Positions 44,925 through 55,700 of a DNA stretch of 64,000 nt are shown one piece after another. This DNA is from JAVJRN01 sp040218415 (GTDB taxonomy: Bacteria > Bacteroidota > Bacteroidia > Cytophagales > Cyclobacteriaceae), in NCBI GenBank assembly GCA_040218415.1, contig JAVJRN010000074.1, forward strand, positions 20,139 through 84,138, given 5' to 3'. Numbering within the stretch: position 1 is the first letter of the stretch; each line of letters begins with the position of its first letter. The notes under the pieces were generated by a model that made no database searches, was not told the origin of the DNA, and saw nothing but the letters and a program-made list of their open reading frames with translations. The position numbers and the translations under genes were made by a program.

Positions 44925-45779
44925 ATGGGCAGAATAGGAATCATTTTCATTTTACTTTTCTCCGGACATTTTTTGATGAGCCAAAACTTTCTGGCTTGGA
45001 AATACAACGACCGCTATTTTTCCGCACAAGTTGGTGCAGGTATGTCTATGTATCGAGGAGAGTTAAAGCATAATTACCAATTTCAGAATGAGTTTTCGAA
45101 TTTTAGTTTAGGAATGGAAGCAAGATTGCTCTCGAAAATAGCTGTGAGAGCTGAATTCGTTTATTTCAATATTCGTGGTAAAGACTTCTTTGCTGACGAT
45201 GGTTCTTACGAGAAACAAAGGAATCTATCCTTTGAATCCAGAAACTTTGAATTTTCAATTCAAACAATTTTCTATTTACTTGAATATAAAGGAGACTATT
45301 ATAAAAGGTCACAGATAGATCCCTATCTATTCGTTGGGCTCGGTGCTGTCACGGTAAATCCAACAACCACATTGGCAGGTACAAAATATTATTTACGTGA
45401 ATTAGAAACCGAGAGCAACTCTTATTCTCCCGTTACAATGACCTTCCCTGTTGGTATGGGGCTAAAGTTTAAGCTTACTCCTTTTCTCAATTTTGTTACT
45501 GAAGCCTCCTATAGGTTAACACTCAGTGATTATTTAGATGATGTTTCTACAAATTTTCCTGTCGAAATTGATAATACCACTGTTGCTCTTTTATCAAACC
45601 GCAAAGATGAAATAGCATTGGTTAACCAAAATGCGTACGATAACATCCTGATTCCTGGTGGTCAAAGGGGAAACTCCAGTAATAAAGACGGTTATATTTT
45701 TCTTACCTTCAAATTCGAGTTATTCATTCCTCCATTAAATTCCAAGGGAATGGGATTGAAGAAGACCTCTACCCGTTAG
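44925..45779 (+). CDS. Outer-membrane beta-barrel protein (DUF6089-like)
   Basis: A 284-residue exported protein: signal IGIIFILLFSGHFLMSQ, then an OmpW/DUF6089-type barrel with alternating strands (YFSAQVGAGMSMYRGELKH, AVRAEFVYFNIRGKDFF, DPYLFVGLGAVTVNP, NFVTEASYRLTLSDYLDDV). The last strand is FLTFKFELFIPP. No enzymatic motif. Members are common near gliding or cell-wall genes of Bacteroidota, but nothing here indicates that. Convergent overlap of 45 bp with the aminotransferase. Confidence 0.78.
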   Translation: MGRIGIIFILLFSGHFLMSQNFLAWKYNDRYFSAQVGAGMSMYRGELKHNYQFQNEFSNFSLGMEARLLSKIAVRAEFVYFNIRGKDFFADDGSYEKQRNLSFESRNFEFSIQTIFYLLEYKGDYYKRSQIDPYLFVGLGAVTVNPTTTLAGTKYYLRELETESNSYSPVTMTFPVGMGLKFKLTPFLNFVTEASYRLTLSDYLDDVSTNFPVEIDNTTVALLSNRKDEIALVNQNAYDNILIPGGQRGNSSNKDGYIFLTFKFELFIPPLNSKGMGLKKTSTR

Positions 45780-46895
45780 ATAGTCCTCGAGTAAATCAAT
45801 AATATAATTCTGGTTTCCGATAGTAAGATTAGGGCTACTTGGTAAGCAAAGTCCTTGCGAAAAGAGCCTATTCCCTACTCCATTGGAGACATATTCAAAG
45901 GTGTTATAAGCCGGCTGTAGGTGTAGTGGAGTCCAGAACCTTCTCACTTCAATTTTATGGCGCCAAAAAAAATCAAGCAAATCATTCCAATCTATTTTAG
46001 CAGTTCTCTCATCGTTAATAATAATCGTATTTAGCCAGTTATTAGAAATTATTCCCTTGCGAAGTGGCGCCATGGACAAATTTTTGTGCCTTTCACTAAA
46101 CGCTCTATACCGATTATGAATAGCTTCTTTGTATTGTAATATCTCATCGAAAAGGTATAGTTGACCAATTCCGACAGAAGCAGAAATATTACTTAGTCCA
46201 TAATTAAAACCAACTTCTTCATGCCAGTAATGATTTTTTGATGACGATTTTGCTTGGTTGGATAGGTATTTTACTCTGTCAATAAATTTTTCATCTTGGC
46301 TTATTACGGCCCCACCTCCACCTGTTGTTAAAATTTTATTTCCGTTGAAAGAAATAATTCCTATATCCCCGATAGTACCACAAAACTGATTATCAACTTT
46401 ACTTCCCAATGCTTCAGCTGCATCTTCAATCAAGATAATTTTATATTGATGACAAATAAGCTTGATTTTTTGAATTTGCGCTGGATTTCCATAAAGATGC
46501 ACCAAGATCAACGCTTTAATTTTTGTGGTATCGGCAGTGGCGAGATAAGATGCTAAAATATCAGGATCAATCCCCCAAGTTTCTGTATCACAATCAATAA
46601 AAACAGGTTCTGCTTGCTGGTATAATACAACATTTGCCACGGCACAAAATGAAACGTCGCTAATTAGAACCAAGTCTCCTTTTCCAATATTGAGCGCCGC
46701 TAATGTAACATGAAGAGCTGCTGTGCCTGAGTTCGTAAATGATAAATAACTAAAACCAAATTTCTCTTTCAAATTAGATTCAAACTCATCGAGTTGAGGT
46801 CCTTTTGTAGTTATCCAACCACTAGATATGGCGTCAATCACATTTTTCTCCATGCGTTCATGAATGTAAGGAGATAATAAATGAATTTGATCCAT
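45735..46895 (-). CDS. DegT/DnrJ/EryC1/StrS family sugar aminotransferase
   Basis: A 386-residue PLP enzyme of the type that aminates nucleotide-linked sugars for surface glycans. ATG at 46893-46895 (MDQIHLLSPYI) gives the usual family start; an upstream in-frame ATG at 46952 would add 19 residues. Motifs: FTNSGTAALHVTLAAL, DVSFCAVANVVLYQQAEPVFIDCD, LVHLYGNPAQI, LIEDAAEALGS and SFNGNKILTTGGGGA, whose Lys binds PLP. The ending PSSPNLTIGNQNYIIDLL is typical. The sugar substrate is unknown; no other glycan genes are adjacent. Confidence 0.92.
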   Translation of the reverse strand: MDQIHLLSPYIHERMEKNVIDAISSGWITTKGPQLDEFESNLKEKFGFSYLSFTNSGTAALHVTLAALNIGKGDLVLISDVSFCAVANVVLYQQAEPVFIDCDTETWGIDPDILASYLATADTTKIKALILVHLYGNPAQIQKIKLICHQYKIILIEDAAEALGSKVDNQFCGTIGDIGIISFNGNKILTTGGGGAVISQDEKFIDRVKYLSNQAKSSSKNHYWHEEVGFNYGLSNISASVGIGQLYLFDEILQYKEAIHNRYRAFSERHKNLSMAPLRKGIISNNWLNTIIINDERTAKIDWNDLLDFFWRHKIEVRRFWTPLHLQPAYNTFEYVSNGVGNRLFSQGLCLPSSPNLTIGNQNYIIDLLEDYLTGRGLLQSHSLGI

Positions 46896-47123
46896 AAAAT
46901 ATTTTTGAGAATTCTTTGGCAATTTTTCGTTTTGAATAAGTTTTCCAACCAAACTAAGAAACCAATACCTTTTTTGTCAATTCCATTTTTAACTTAAGAG
47001 GTTTATGAAATCTTTGAAATGCGTTGAATTAATTGTTCTATTTCGGATAAGTGAGCTTGTAAATAACTACCTATAAAAGCTTAAAAATAGGGTAATCTGA
47101 GGATTTATTGATAGTTTTCAGTT

Positions 47124-49541
47124 ATGAAAACATTTCGTTTCGTTGTTGCCTTGATTTTGGCAGTGGGTCTTTCAATAGTTTTTAATTCAAGTATTTCTGG
47201 AATACCTCCACTAGGTAAGTTCTTGAGTCCATTTCATGGATACTTACAAAATACGAAGCTTTATAATTACGAAGCTGAACTTAATTTCGATGAATTAGAG
47301 GCTGACGTAAAAGTGTATTTTGATGAACTCGACATACCTCACATCTATGCATCCAATAGCAGCGACCTCCATTTTGTTCAAGGCTATTTGACGGCTAAAG
47401 ATAGACTTTGGCAAATGGATTTTTACTCCCGACTAATCTATGGTCGGTTATCAGAAGTTCTGGGCAACAGAACTTTGAAGCTGGATCAAATGAACAGGAG
47501 AATAGGTCTGAATAGAATTACAGAAACGGCGTATAATGAAATTAAAAAAGATCCCGAGTTATTATCAGTCATTCAATCTTACACTCGAGGTGTCAATGCC
47601 TATATTGAGACGCTATCATATGCGAAGCTTCCAATAGAGTTTAAGTTGCTGAATTACAATATTGAGCCTTGGACAGAGCAAAAAACCTGTATGGTTTATG
47701 CCCTTTTATCTTCAACGCTATCACGTGGTGAGTCTGATTTAGAAAATACCAACGCTTTGTCTTTATTTGGAAAAGAAACTTTTGACCTCTTGTTTCCAGA
47801 AAGGACAGGAAATATAGACCCAGTGATTCCTAAGTCCGAGACTTGGGATTTTGCACCAATTAAACAACCGACAAGACCAGAAAATATTTCTTTTATTAAC
47901 GAATCAATAAAAACCATTATTAATAAACCGAGTTCGTTGATCGGCAGCAATAACTTCGTGGTATCTGGTCAGAAATCTTATACTGGAAATGTGCTTTTAG
48001 CCAACGAACCAGACCTTGAACTTACACAACCTTCGATATGGCACGCTGCTCACCTTCATACTCCTGAAATGAATGTTATGGGCGTTACAGTACCTGGCGC
48101 GCCATTAATTCTAATAGGGTTTAATGATAGCATCGCATGGGGTGTCACCAACTCTCCGAGAGACCAAGTAGATTGGTACAAAGTACAATTTCGAAATAGC
48201 CAAAGAGATGAATATTTTTACAATGACCAATGGTTTAAGACTTCAAAAATCATCGAAGAGATCAGCATTAAAGGCGAAGATCCACTAATAGATACCATCG
48301 TGATGGTTCATCATGGGCCTATTGTTTACGATAGAAATTTTTTAGCGAAATCAGGCAAAACCAATTACGCAATGAGATGGGTCGCTCATTTACCAAACCA
48401 ATCAACGAAATCACTTTATAACATCAATAAGGCTAAGAATTATGAGGAATTTGAAGATGCCTTGAAGTATTTTGGAGGTCCACCGCAAAATATAATTTTC
48501 GGAAGCGTACAAGGCGATATTGCAATGAATTTACCGGGTAAATTCCCAATTAAATGGCCAGAACAAGGGAAGTTTCTAATGGATGGATCAAATCCTCAAA
48601 TGGAACCTAATAATTTTATTCCATTTGAGCATAGACTAAAATCTGTTAACCCAACTCAAGGTTTTTTGAGCAGCGCAAATCAACACCCTGTAGATAGCAC
48701 CTATACCTATTATACATATGCCAATAAGTATGAGTACTATAGGAATAGACGCATCAATGACAGACTCAATACGCTTAATATAGTTAATGTAAATGCAATG
48801 AAAAGATTGCAAAACGACAACTTCAACTATCACGCCTATGAAGTATTGCCATTTATGCTCGAACAACTGGATACTTTAAGTTTGAGTTTTGATCAATCGG
48901 CCATAGCAAAAGAGCTTAAATCATGGGATTATTTCAACGAGGTTAATCTAAAGTCTCCAATCTATTTTCAAATATGGTGGGATTTAGTTTATGACCAAAT
49001 GTGGGATGAGTTTGATACAATTACGAACTACGAACTTACCAAACCTGGAACGTATGAAAGTGCCAGAATCTTAACAACCCTTGACAGTCTTAAATTTTAT
49101 GATATTGTCTCTACTCAAAAGACTGAAAGTCGAAAAGATTTAATCACTGTTGCCTATGAAGCAATGTTTGACTCGTTGCAGGTCCTCACGAAGAGCAGTG
49201 AAAATTTATCATGGTCGCAATTTAAGAGCACCAACATTGACCACTTTTTGAAGCTTAAACCGTTTTCGTTCAAGGAAGTCTCTGTAGGCGGATATAAAAA
49301 CATAGTCAATGCCGCTAGCCAAAAACATGGACCTTCTTGGAGAATGGTCGTTGAGTTGGATCCAGCAGGTGTCAAAGCTTGGGGAGTTTATCCAGGAAGT
49401 CAAACAGGTAATCCAGCCGATCCTGACTATGGGCAAATGGTGGATAATTGGGCAAATGGAGAATACTATCAACTCCTTTTTGGGCAAGACATTGCAGATA
49501 GTGAGAAAGTGGTGATCGAACAAAAATTTAATGCCAAATGA
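47124..49541 (+). CDS. Penicillin acylase family protein (Ntn hydrolase)
   Basis: An 805-residue precursor with an N-terminal membrane/signal segment (FRFVVALILAVGLSIVF). The alpha-chain region begins with PHIYASNSSDLHFVQGY and ARDRLWQMD-like KDRLWQMDFYSRL. Autoprocessing should expose the Ser in SLIGSNNFVVSG (about residue 275), the beta-chain nucleophile; GVTVPGAPLILIGFNDSIAWG and SANQHP with the oxyanion-hole Asn follow. Substrates of such enzymes include penicillins and acyl-homoserine lactones; here the substrate is unknown. The next gene overlaps in ATGA. Confidence 0.9.
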   Translation: MKTFRFVVALILAVGLSIVFNSSISGIPPLGKFLSPFHGYLQNTKLYNYEAELNFDELEADVKVYFDELDIPHIYASNSSDLHFVQGYLTAKDRLWQMDFYSRLIYGRLSEVLGNRTLKLDQMNRRIGLNRITETAYNEIKKDPELLSVIQSYTRGVNAYIETLSYAKLPIEFKLLNYNIEPWTEQKTCMVYALLSSTLSRGESDLENTNALSLFGKETFDLLFPERTGNIDPVIPKSETWDFAPIKQPTRPENISFINESIKTIINKPSSLIGSNNFVVSGQKSYTGNVLLANEPDLELTQPSIWHAAHLHTPEMNVMGVTVPGAPLILIGFNDSIAWGVTNSPRDQVDWYKVQFRNSQRDEYFYNDQWFKTSKIIEEISIKGEDPLIDTIVMVHHGPIVYDRNFLAKSGKTNYAMRWVAHLPNQSTKSLYNINKAKNYEEFEDALKYFGGPPQNIIFGSVQGDIAMNLPGKFPIKWPEQGKFLMDGSNPQMEPNNFIPFEHRLKSVNPTQGFLSSANQHPVDSTYTYYTYANKYEYYRNRRINDRLNTLNIVNVNAMKRLQNDNFNYHAYEVLPFMLEQLDTLSLSFDQSAIAKELKSWDYFNEVNLKSPIYFQIWWDLVYDQMWDEFDTITNYELTKPGTYESARILTTLDSLKFYDIVSTQKTESRKDLITVAYEAMFDSLQVLTKSSENLSWSQFKSTNIDHFLKLKPFSFKEVSVGGYKNIVNAASQKHGPSWRMVVELDPAGVKAWGVYPGSQTGNPADPDYGQMVDNWANGEYYQLLFGQDIADSEKVVIEQKFNAK

Positions 49542-49909
49542 AACTTATAGCGAGAATTCTAATTATTGCAACCCTAACATATATTGTTTCATTTTACGCC
49601 CCATGGTGGTTTGGAACATTCATCTCGGGACTGGTTGCCACGATCATTTACAGCTCAGGAATTAGCGCATTCATTTCTGGTCTGCTAGGTGTGGGAATAA
49701 TATGGTTTGGATATGCTTTCTACCTCGACATTAGCTCGGAAGCTTATTTTTCTGAGAAAATAATCGAGCTCTTCCCTTTTGAAGATCCAATCGTCCTCAT
49801 TGTACTTTCTGGAATCATTGGTGGATTGATTGGTGGGTTTGGCGCACTAGCGGGTCATACTTTTAGAGGTCTTTTCGTAAAGAAAAAATCAAAGAGCCTT
49901 TACAGCTAA
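49538..49909 (+). CDS. Small polytopic membrane protein (123 aa)
   Basis: A 123-residue protein with four hydrophobic segments (RILIIATLTYIVSFY, FISGLVATIIYSSGISAFISG, VGIIWFGYAFYL, VLIVLSGIIGGLIGGFGALAG) and a lysine-rich end. Its start overlaps the acylase stop in ATGA, so the two are co-translated. No family or function recognised. A clear intrinsic terminator follows at 49908. Confidence 0.7.
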   Translation: MKLIARILIIATLTYIVSFYAPWWFGTFISGLVATIIYSSGISAFISGLLGVGIIWFGYAFYLDISSEAYFSEKIIELFPFEDPIVLIVLSGIIGGLIGGFGALAGHTFRGLFVKKKSKSLYS

Positions 49910-49940
49910 ATCCGCCACTGTCCTAATGGCGGATTTTATC
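49908..49940 (+). terminator. Intrinsic terminator after the acylase operon
   Basis: AAATCCGCCA at 49908-49917 pairs perfectly with TGGCGGATTT at 49927-49936 across a 9-nt loop, a 10-bp stem ending in TTT. It lies at the end of the acylase pair and may also serve the convergent DUF4920 gene. Confidence 0.75.
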
Positions 49941-49966
49941 AAGCTCAATAGTTCAATGTAATTATA

Positions 49967-50443
49967 TTATAAAATCAGAACTCCTTCAGACACTATAGAC
50001 AATTCTACAGCACTCATGTCGGCCACTGGTTTCCCTGCATCATCTGCATAATGCTTTAATGTAGCACTATCCAATTCATTTATTGAAGCCTCTCCAGTCA
50101 GATATATTTTCTTCCCTTTAGCATCCTTTGGTACGAAAAAAGCATAGTCTTTAAACGTCACTCTTACCTTGGTATCATCCTCCGTTTTTAGCATCATCCA
50201 ACATCCTTTACTTTGACAGACCTCTTCTATTACACCGGATAACTTTACATTTTTAGAACCTTCCGATTGATTTAACTCACGCCCGCTTATTAATTGATCA
50301 ATAGATTGCGCCCCGTTTACTTCAAATTCTGCTCCGTAATAGGTGCCTTTCTCCTTTGTTGGTGAACAAGAAATCGCTAGCAAGAGTACTGCAAAATAAA
50401 TAATTTCTCTTGGATGTAAGTAATTGTGAATAAGTGTCTTCAT
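49967..50443 (-). CDS. DUF4920 lipoprotein
   Basis: A 158-residue exported protein with the signal EIIYFAVLLLAISC ending in a lipobox, then a DUF4920 domain: YYGAEFEV, KLSGVIEEVCQSKGCWMML, VRVTFKDYAFFVPKDAKGKKIYLTGEA, all hallmarks of the family. The CQSKGC pair could bind metal or form a disulfide. Function unknown. Confidence 0.85.
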   Translation of the reverse strand: MKTLIHNYLHPREIIYFAVLLLAISCSPTKEKGTYYGAEFEVNGAQSIDQLISGRELNQSEGSKNVKLSGVIEEVCQSKGCWMMLKTEDDTKVRVTFKDYAFFVPKDAKGKKIYLTGEASINELDSATLKHYADDAGKPVADMSAVELSIVSEGVLIL

Positions 50444-50586
50444 AACGGTATTTAATGGTTGATAAACACCTGTTTATAGATGATTTGATCGTTGGAAAGT
50501 TGTTATTAACTCTGGAACGGTTCACTTATAACTCAGGTATTTGGTATCTACTTTTATTTCATATTTAACTAATAAAAGCAAATATC

Positions 50587-50762
50587 ATGAACAAAATTAA
50601 AACTCTTTCAGTAATCGTTCTTTTTAGTCTTTCTTTTTCATTTTATCTTGTACTTCAGATGATAACTTCAAGGAAATAACGAATGATACAGAACTTAATA
50701 TTGAATCTTCTTCCAACGGCATTGACTCTGGAAAAGAAGATGATGACCTAACTGTAGGATAG
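50587..50762 (+). pseudogene. Frameshifted small lipoprotein gene
   Basis: ATG at 50587 opens MNKIKTLSVIVLFSLSF, a good signal peptide, but the frame then leaves the lipobox. The lipobox ILSC followed by TSDDNFKEITNDTELNIE and a tail ending DDDLTVG lies one base off and runs to TAG at 50760-50762. Adding one T to the T5 run at 50634-50638 would join them into a lipoprotein of about 59 residues. It is a real decay, a slippery-tract variant or a sequencing error; the two parts fit too well to be chance. Confidence 0.6.
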
Positions 50763-50805
50763 AAGACAATTTTCCTTGATAAATCTTCAAGAATAGAAAA
50801 TAATC

Positions 50806-52119
50806 GTGAGTGATTCACCATTATTTTTTAAATTAGTTCCGTTGTTTAGAAATACGAAAATATTAACCCTTCTTTTTATTAGCTTTTGGCTGATACCCCT
50901 ACTCGTGGTTTCATCAGATCACAAGGCAGAGAGTCTATATACAGAAGCTAAAGCAGTAATGAGAACAGATTTTCACCTAGCACGTGAATTATGTGAAAAA
51001 TCTTTGAAGTACTCTTCAGAGACTAACAATGAGCTATACGAAATAAAATCTCTATTTCTACTCGCCTGGTTGGAAAAGAAGATGCTCAACTACCGACAGT
51101 CTTCTAATATTTATTTTCAGATAATACTAAAACAACCGAATCTCGTATTGGACGAATCCAAAGAAATTGTATTAAGTGCCTATAAAAATCTTAGTTATAT
51201 CGTTTCGGATTATAACGACTTTGAACTGGCTTCCATGCTAAATAGAGAAGCATTTTTATTGGCATATAGGGAACTTAAGGATTCTTCTTTAATGATAAAG
51301 TATCTAAGGCCTCAATTGTCGATTTATGTTGAGCAATCCGACTTTTATAATTGCATCAATTTGGCTAACCATATTACCTCTAATTATTCCATCAAAGATG
51401 ATTATTTCAAAAACGAAATTAATTTCTTCAAAGGCATCAGTCATCAAAATTTAGAAAACACTGAACTTGCACTAGTTATATTTAACGACATTTTAAAAGA
51501 TACAGCAACTGATGATTTAATGACTGCTAAAATATTTCACCAGACAGGTTTAATATACTTAAAGCAGGAACGATATAAAGAGGCGATTAAAACAATTGAA
51601 AAAGCAATCTTGATCAACAAATTGAATAATGCCCATACTAGCTTATTCCTTAATTACAATGCATTAGCCGAATCTTATGCCGCATTGATGAACTATTCGC
51701 GAGCCATCAACTATTATGAGTTGATGATTGATATGCATAGACAACATAACATTAACAATAATTTGAAATTTGAAATTATTCCTAAACTTATTCAAACCTT
51801 GCAATTAGTTGATGACCAAGATAAAATCGATAGGTATAAGGAAGAACACAGGGTAATGATGGAGGACTACTACGCTACGAAACAAATCTTATCAGATGCA
51901 AATGAAGCAACTGACCTGGCTGTTATGAAAATTAAAATGAAGGAGCTCGTTGCTGATAGACAAAATATGGAAACTCAAAACCCAAGTTTTTATTTTGAAG
52001 CTTCTATAGCATTATTGTTTCTAATTTTATCAATTGGCTTCTATTACTTGAACAGTAAGAGACGTAAAATAGCCATCATGAATGATTTAAAGAAAATAGG
52101 TATTGAGTCAAATATCTAA
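50806..52119 (+). CDS. Membrane-anchored TPR protein without HTH output
   Basis: A 437-residue protein with GTG start. An N-terminal hydrophobic segment (ILTLLFISFWLIPLLVV) serves as signal or anchor. Periplasmic TPR-like helices follow from about 55 to 370 (HQTGLIYLKQERYKEAIKTIEKAI is the clearest repeat). One TM helix (EASIALLFLILSIGFYYL) sits near 400-417, with a short basic tail. Many Bacteroidota sensors have this TPR-TM plan followed by a LuxR HTH or a kinase; here the chain stops 20 residues after the TM, so no output domain remains. Tail-to-tail overlap of 12 bp with the HTH gene. Confidence 0.78.
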   Translation: MSDSPLFFKLVPLFRNTKILTLLFISFWLIPLLVVSSDHKAESLYTEAKAVMRTDFHLARELCEKSLKYSSETNNELYEIKSLFLLAWLEKKMLNYRQSSNIYFQIILKQPNLVLDESKEIVLSAYKNLSYIVSDYNDFELASMLNREAFLLAYRELKDSSLMIKYLRPQLSIYVEQSDFYNCINLANHITSNYSIKDDYFKNEINFFKGISHQNLENTELALVIFNDILKDTATDDLMTAKIFHQTGLIYLKQERYKEAIKTIEKAILINKLNNAHTSLFLNYNALAESYAALMNYSRAINYYELMIDMHRQHNINNNLKFEIIPKLIQTLQLVDDQDKIDRYKEEHRVMMEDYYATKQILSDANEATDLAVMKIKMKELVADRQNMETQNPSFYFEASIALLFLILSIGFYYLNSKRRKIAIMNDLKKIGIESNI

Positions 52120-52572
52120 ATCCAATCTTTTTCTGAACACATCCAAAATCTGATCCTGTTTGTCGTACAATTGAACAATTTTTAATTTTTGTTCGTGGTT
52201 TTCATTGGTCAATGAAGTTATTAATTCTTCCAATTCCATGAAAATAGTTTCGTCCTCAATGTTATTCTCAATGGATGATAAGAGTTCTTTTACCCTTAAA
52301 TCGAGAGAAATTTTCTTTTGAACAACTAAATCCTCGTTTAACTCCTCACTCAACCACATTTCTCCCTCTCCTTTGATCAACCAAAGTACGTTTAAGGCAT
52401 GAAATGAACCGTAGATCTTTTGGAGTAATTCATAGCTGGGTTTACTGCGTCTACCTTTTATTATGTTGTAAATCACAGTCGCCTTGACACCTACTCTCTC
52501 CGCAAATGCATTTGGATTAGATTTCAGGCTATCAATTAGCGTACTTATTCTGTCGTTGATGGATAGTTTCAT
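52108..52572 (-). CDS. XRE-type helix-turn-helix regulator
   Basis: A 154-residue DNA-binding protein. ATG at 52570-52572 (MKLSINDRISTLID) fits the family; an upstream start at 52677 would add an unrelated leader. The HTH spans residues 1 to about 70: AFAERVGVKATVIYNIIKGRRSKPSYELLQKI, then WLIKGEGEMWL, the LxxGEGxM turn common to phage-repressor-like and Bacteroidota regulators. The C-terminal half is a coiled coil (dimerisation). Target unknown. Confidence 0.82.
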   Translation of the reverse strand: MKLSINDRISTLIDSLKSNPNAFAERVGVKATVIYNIIKGRRSKPSYELLQKIYGSFHALNVLWLIKGEGEMWLSEELNEDLVVQKKISLDLRVKELLSSIENNIEDETIFMELEELITSLTNENHEQKLKIVQLYDKQDQILDVFRKRLDLDI

Positions 52573-52779
52573 ATGGTCGGTAATAAAAATTAAAAGTACG
52601 GTGATTTTTGTATTAAAAAAAGCGTAATGAGTTGAATGACTTATATCAACTGCTAAATGGGTAAAATTCTTATTCAAGCATTTTTGTATTCGAGTATTAT
52701 CTTCGTTAGAATATGAATAAATTTGATTTAGTAAGCCCCACCGATATTCAATTTATTTTGACTCTTAGTTATAATTACT

Positions 52780-55700
52780 TTGCTAAAAGAGATATTCAAA
52801 TCTTATAAATCGTATTTAGTACTCGCTTTTATCTTAATGATAGGAGCATACGTATGGCTGTCAATACATGGATCACAGTTGGCCAAAGACATTATTAGCC
52901 GCGTTGTTAAAATCCAAACTGAAAACAGCTACAACGTCGAGTTCATGAAAGTGGATCTTTCTCTATTTGAAAGAAAGTTAACCATTGACAGCATGTATTT
53001 AACACCAATACAAGAATCAACTACTCTCGAAACGTCAAGTACTTATCAAGTTCTAGCACCTAGACTTATCTTAGATCTAAAATCTGTCAGCTCAATTTTT
53101 TTAAAAAAGGAGCTATCGATTGAACAAATAGCTGTTTTCAATCCTCAGTTGAGGATCGTTAAAGGTAATGGAGAATCAATCAACAATATTACTTATGAGG
53201 CAGGCGATTTATATCAATTGATATCAAGGTATATTAACGTTTTCGAAGTTGGCCAATTGTTAATAGAAAAGGCAGGTGTTAATTACATCAATAAGTACTC
53301 CTCAAACAATGATTTTGAACTTCAAAACTTGGATTTTCTGGTTGAAAATTTTTTAATGGACAGCTCTAAATCAAGCGACCGATACTTTTTTACAGATAGG
53401 ATCAAATTAGTGTTGACCGATCAAACTTATTTGCTCAATGACGACAATCATCAACTACATTTTGATACACTGATGGTATCAACCCGACAAAAGAAGCTTG
53501 AATTTAAGGGATTATCCATCCATCCTAAGGATAGTAATGACCATTCGGTCAATTTGTACAATGTGAACATTCCTAGTTTCACATTAAATAAGGTCGATTT
53601 TGATGGAATTTACCTAAATAACAAAGTTTCGATTGGAGAATGTATTTCCCAAGGAGGTACTGTCAATATTCAGATCAATACAGTAAAAACTGACTCTGAA
53701 ATTGGCGTGAAAAAGTTCCAACTGCCAAAATTAAAACAAGCCCTGCTCCTTGAAAATTTTAATTTTAATTTCACGGAAAGCAACTTAATTTTTGGAAACG
53801 ATACTTTGGCATTTAAAAGCTTGGAACTGATCGGAGATAGCTTAGCGTTAGATTCTACAAGTCAAATACATGACTTGAACGAGCTATTGACCAATGCTTC
53901 ACTTTCGCTGATTGAGACTCGATTCTCCAATGGGAAGTTTACTTCTTCTCTAGACACCATCACCTACCAACTCGCAGGAAAAAAGCTCAAAATTTCTAAT
54001 CTAGAACTGAAAAATTCTTTAGCTGATATAAGCATTCCTTTGGCCAACATTTTGTTTTCAGATGCCAGAACAGACCATCTAGAAATTCAATGTATTACTT
54101 TAAAGGAACCCATAATTTATATCAGCGAAAAATCAAACAGCGCACAACCAACTCATATTGTTATCCCAGAATGGTTAAAAGTTAATTGCCTAAATCTAAT
54201 AGATGCCAATTTTAAGTTTTCCAATATTTTTTCAATGTCTGGCATTCATGCATCTATGACCATTGATGATCGTTTATTTAATGACTTTAAAAACTTCAAA
54301 CAACATATCCCTAAATATAAGCTCAATAGCCAGTCTTGGTACTTTAATAAAGGAAACTTGACTGTGAAAGGAAATTCATTTTTTCTTGATCACCTTGGCA
54401 ATTTCTCAACCAAGAGTGTAGAAATCGATAATGAAAGCGTCGCTCTTGATATCGATCAACTTTTATTGAAAGGATTCTATCTAGATAGCTTAATCAACTA
54501 CAAAAAAATTGCATTTAGTACCTTAAAAGTGATTGAACCCAAAGGTTCATTGTCTTTTGTGAACAAGCCTCAAGCCTCAAACCAAGCATACTCTTTTGAT
54601 ACATTAGACATCATCAATGGTCAAGTAGCTATTGACTTGCCAGAAAATAACAGAATCAATTTGGATGACATAAACTTTAAAGTTTCACGTAACAATGAAG
54701 AATATTTTATGCTCGTTGACATAGGAAATGGAAAAGTATTTGACGTTAAGAAGCATGATATTGAATTTGAAAATTTACTTTTAAATGAACAATTACAGGA
54801 ATTCAATATCGCTAAAATCGATGTTCGCCCGAAGACAGCCGAAGACAGCCAAGCTATTTATGCAACTGCAAAAAATTTAAGGCTAAATGAGTTTGATCTA
54901 AAATATATTTCGCAACCTCACAATCCAATAACCTTGGGACAAGTCCTACTTGACAGTCTTAATTTTTATGGTTTTTGGAACCTTACTTCAGGAAAGACAC
55001 AGGAAGCGAACCTTAGAAAATTAGCTATAGCGCATTTTCAGATCAATAACCTCAATGCAAATATTCAAGCAGATAGCAACAAGCTACATCTTATCAATGC
55101 TAGACTCGTTGCAGACTACTTTGATTCGGATAAAGTAAACGTTATTTTCGATAATAAAATTAAACTCTTTGGAGAAAAGATCAACTATAATTCAAAAGGC
55201 CTAAAAGCATTTTTAGACTCAGTTAGCTTAGAAAGCTACGAAAAAAGCATTCGAACGAAACACGGCAAACTTCGAGTAAATAATGACAGCATTTCCTTTG
55301 ATGGTATTGACCTCACGAATATTGACATTGGGGCAAGTAGAGATACTTTTCATATTAAAAATGTGTCCTTAGAGAGCCCGGTATTTAAGTTAGACCTCAG
55401 CAAAAGAAACAAGAAGCAAGAAGGTAAGATGCCACTGTTTATTGAGCTTGATGATGTGAAAATGACAAATGGAACCATCAATATTTTAAACACAGGAATT
55501 AAATATAATAATGATGTGAAGATTGCACAGCTATCACTAAATACGCAGCATCTTAGTTTCAATACAGACTTGAGTCATTTGAAATACAATGGTATTCAGT
55601 TATCCACTGGGGCTTTGAATTACACAACATCCGATAGTCTTTACAGTGTAACAACGGATAAATTCGTCTTTGACGATAGCGGAGATATTCATTTTTCAAA

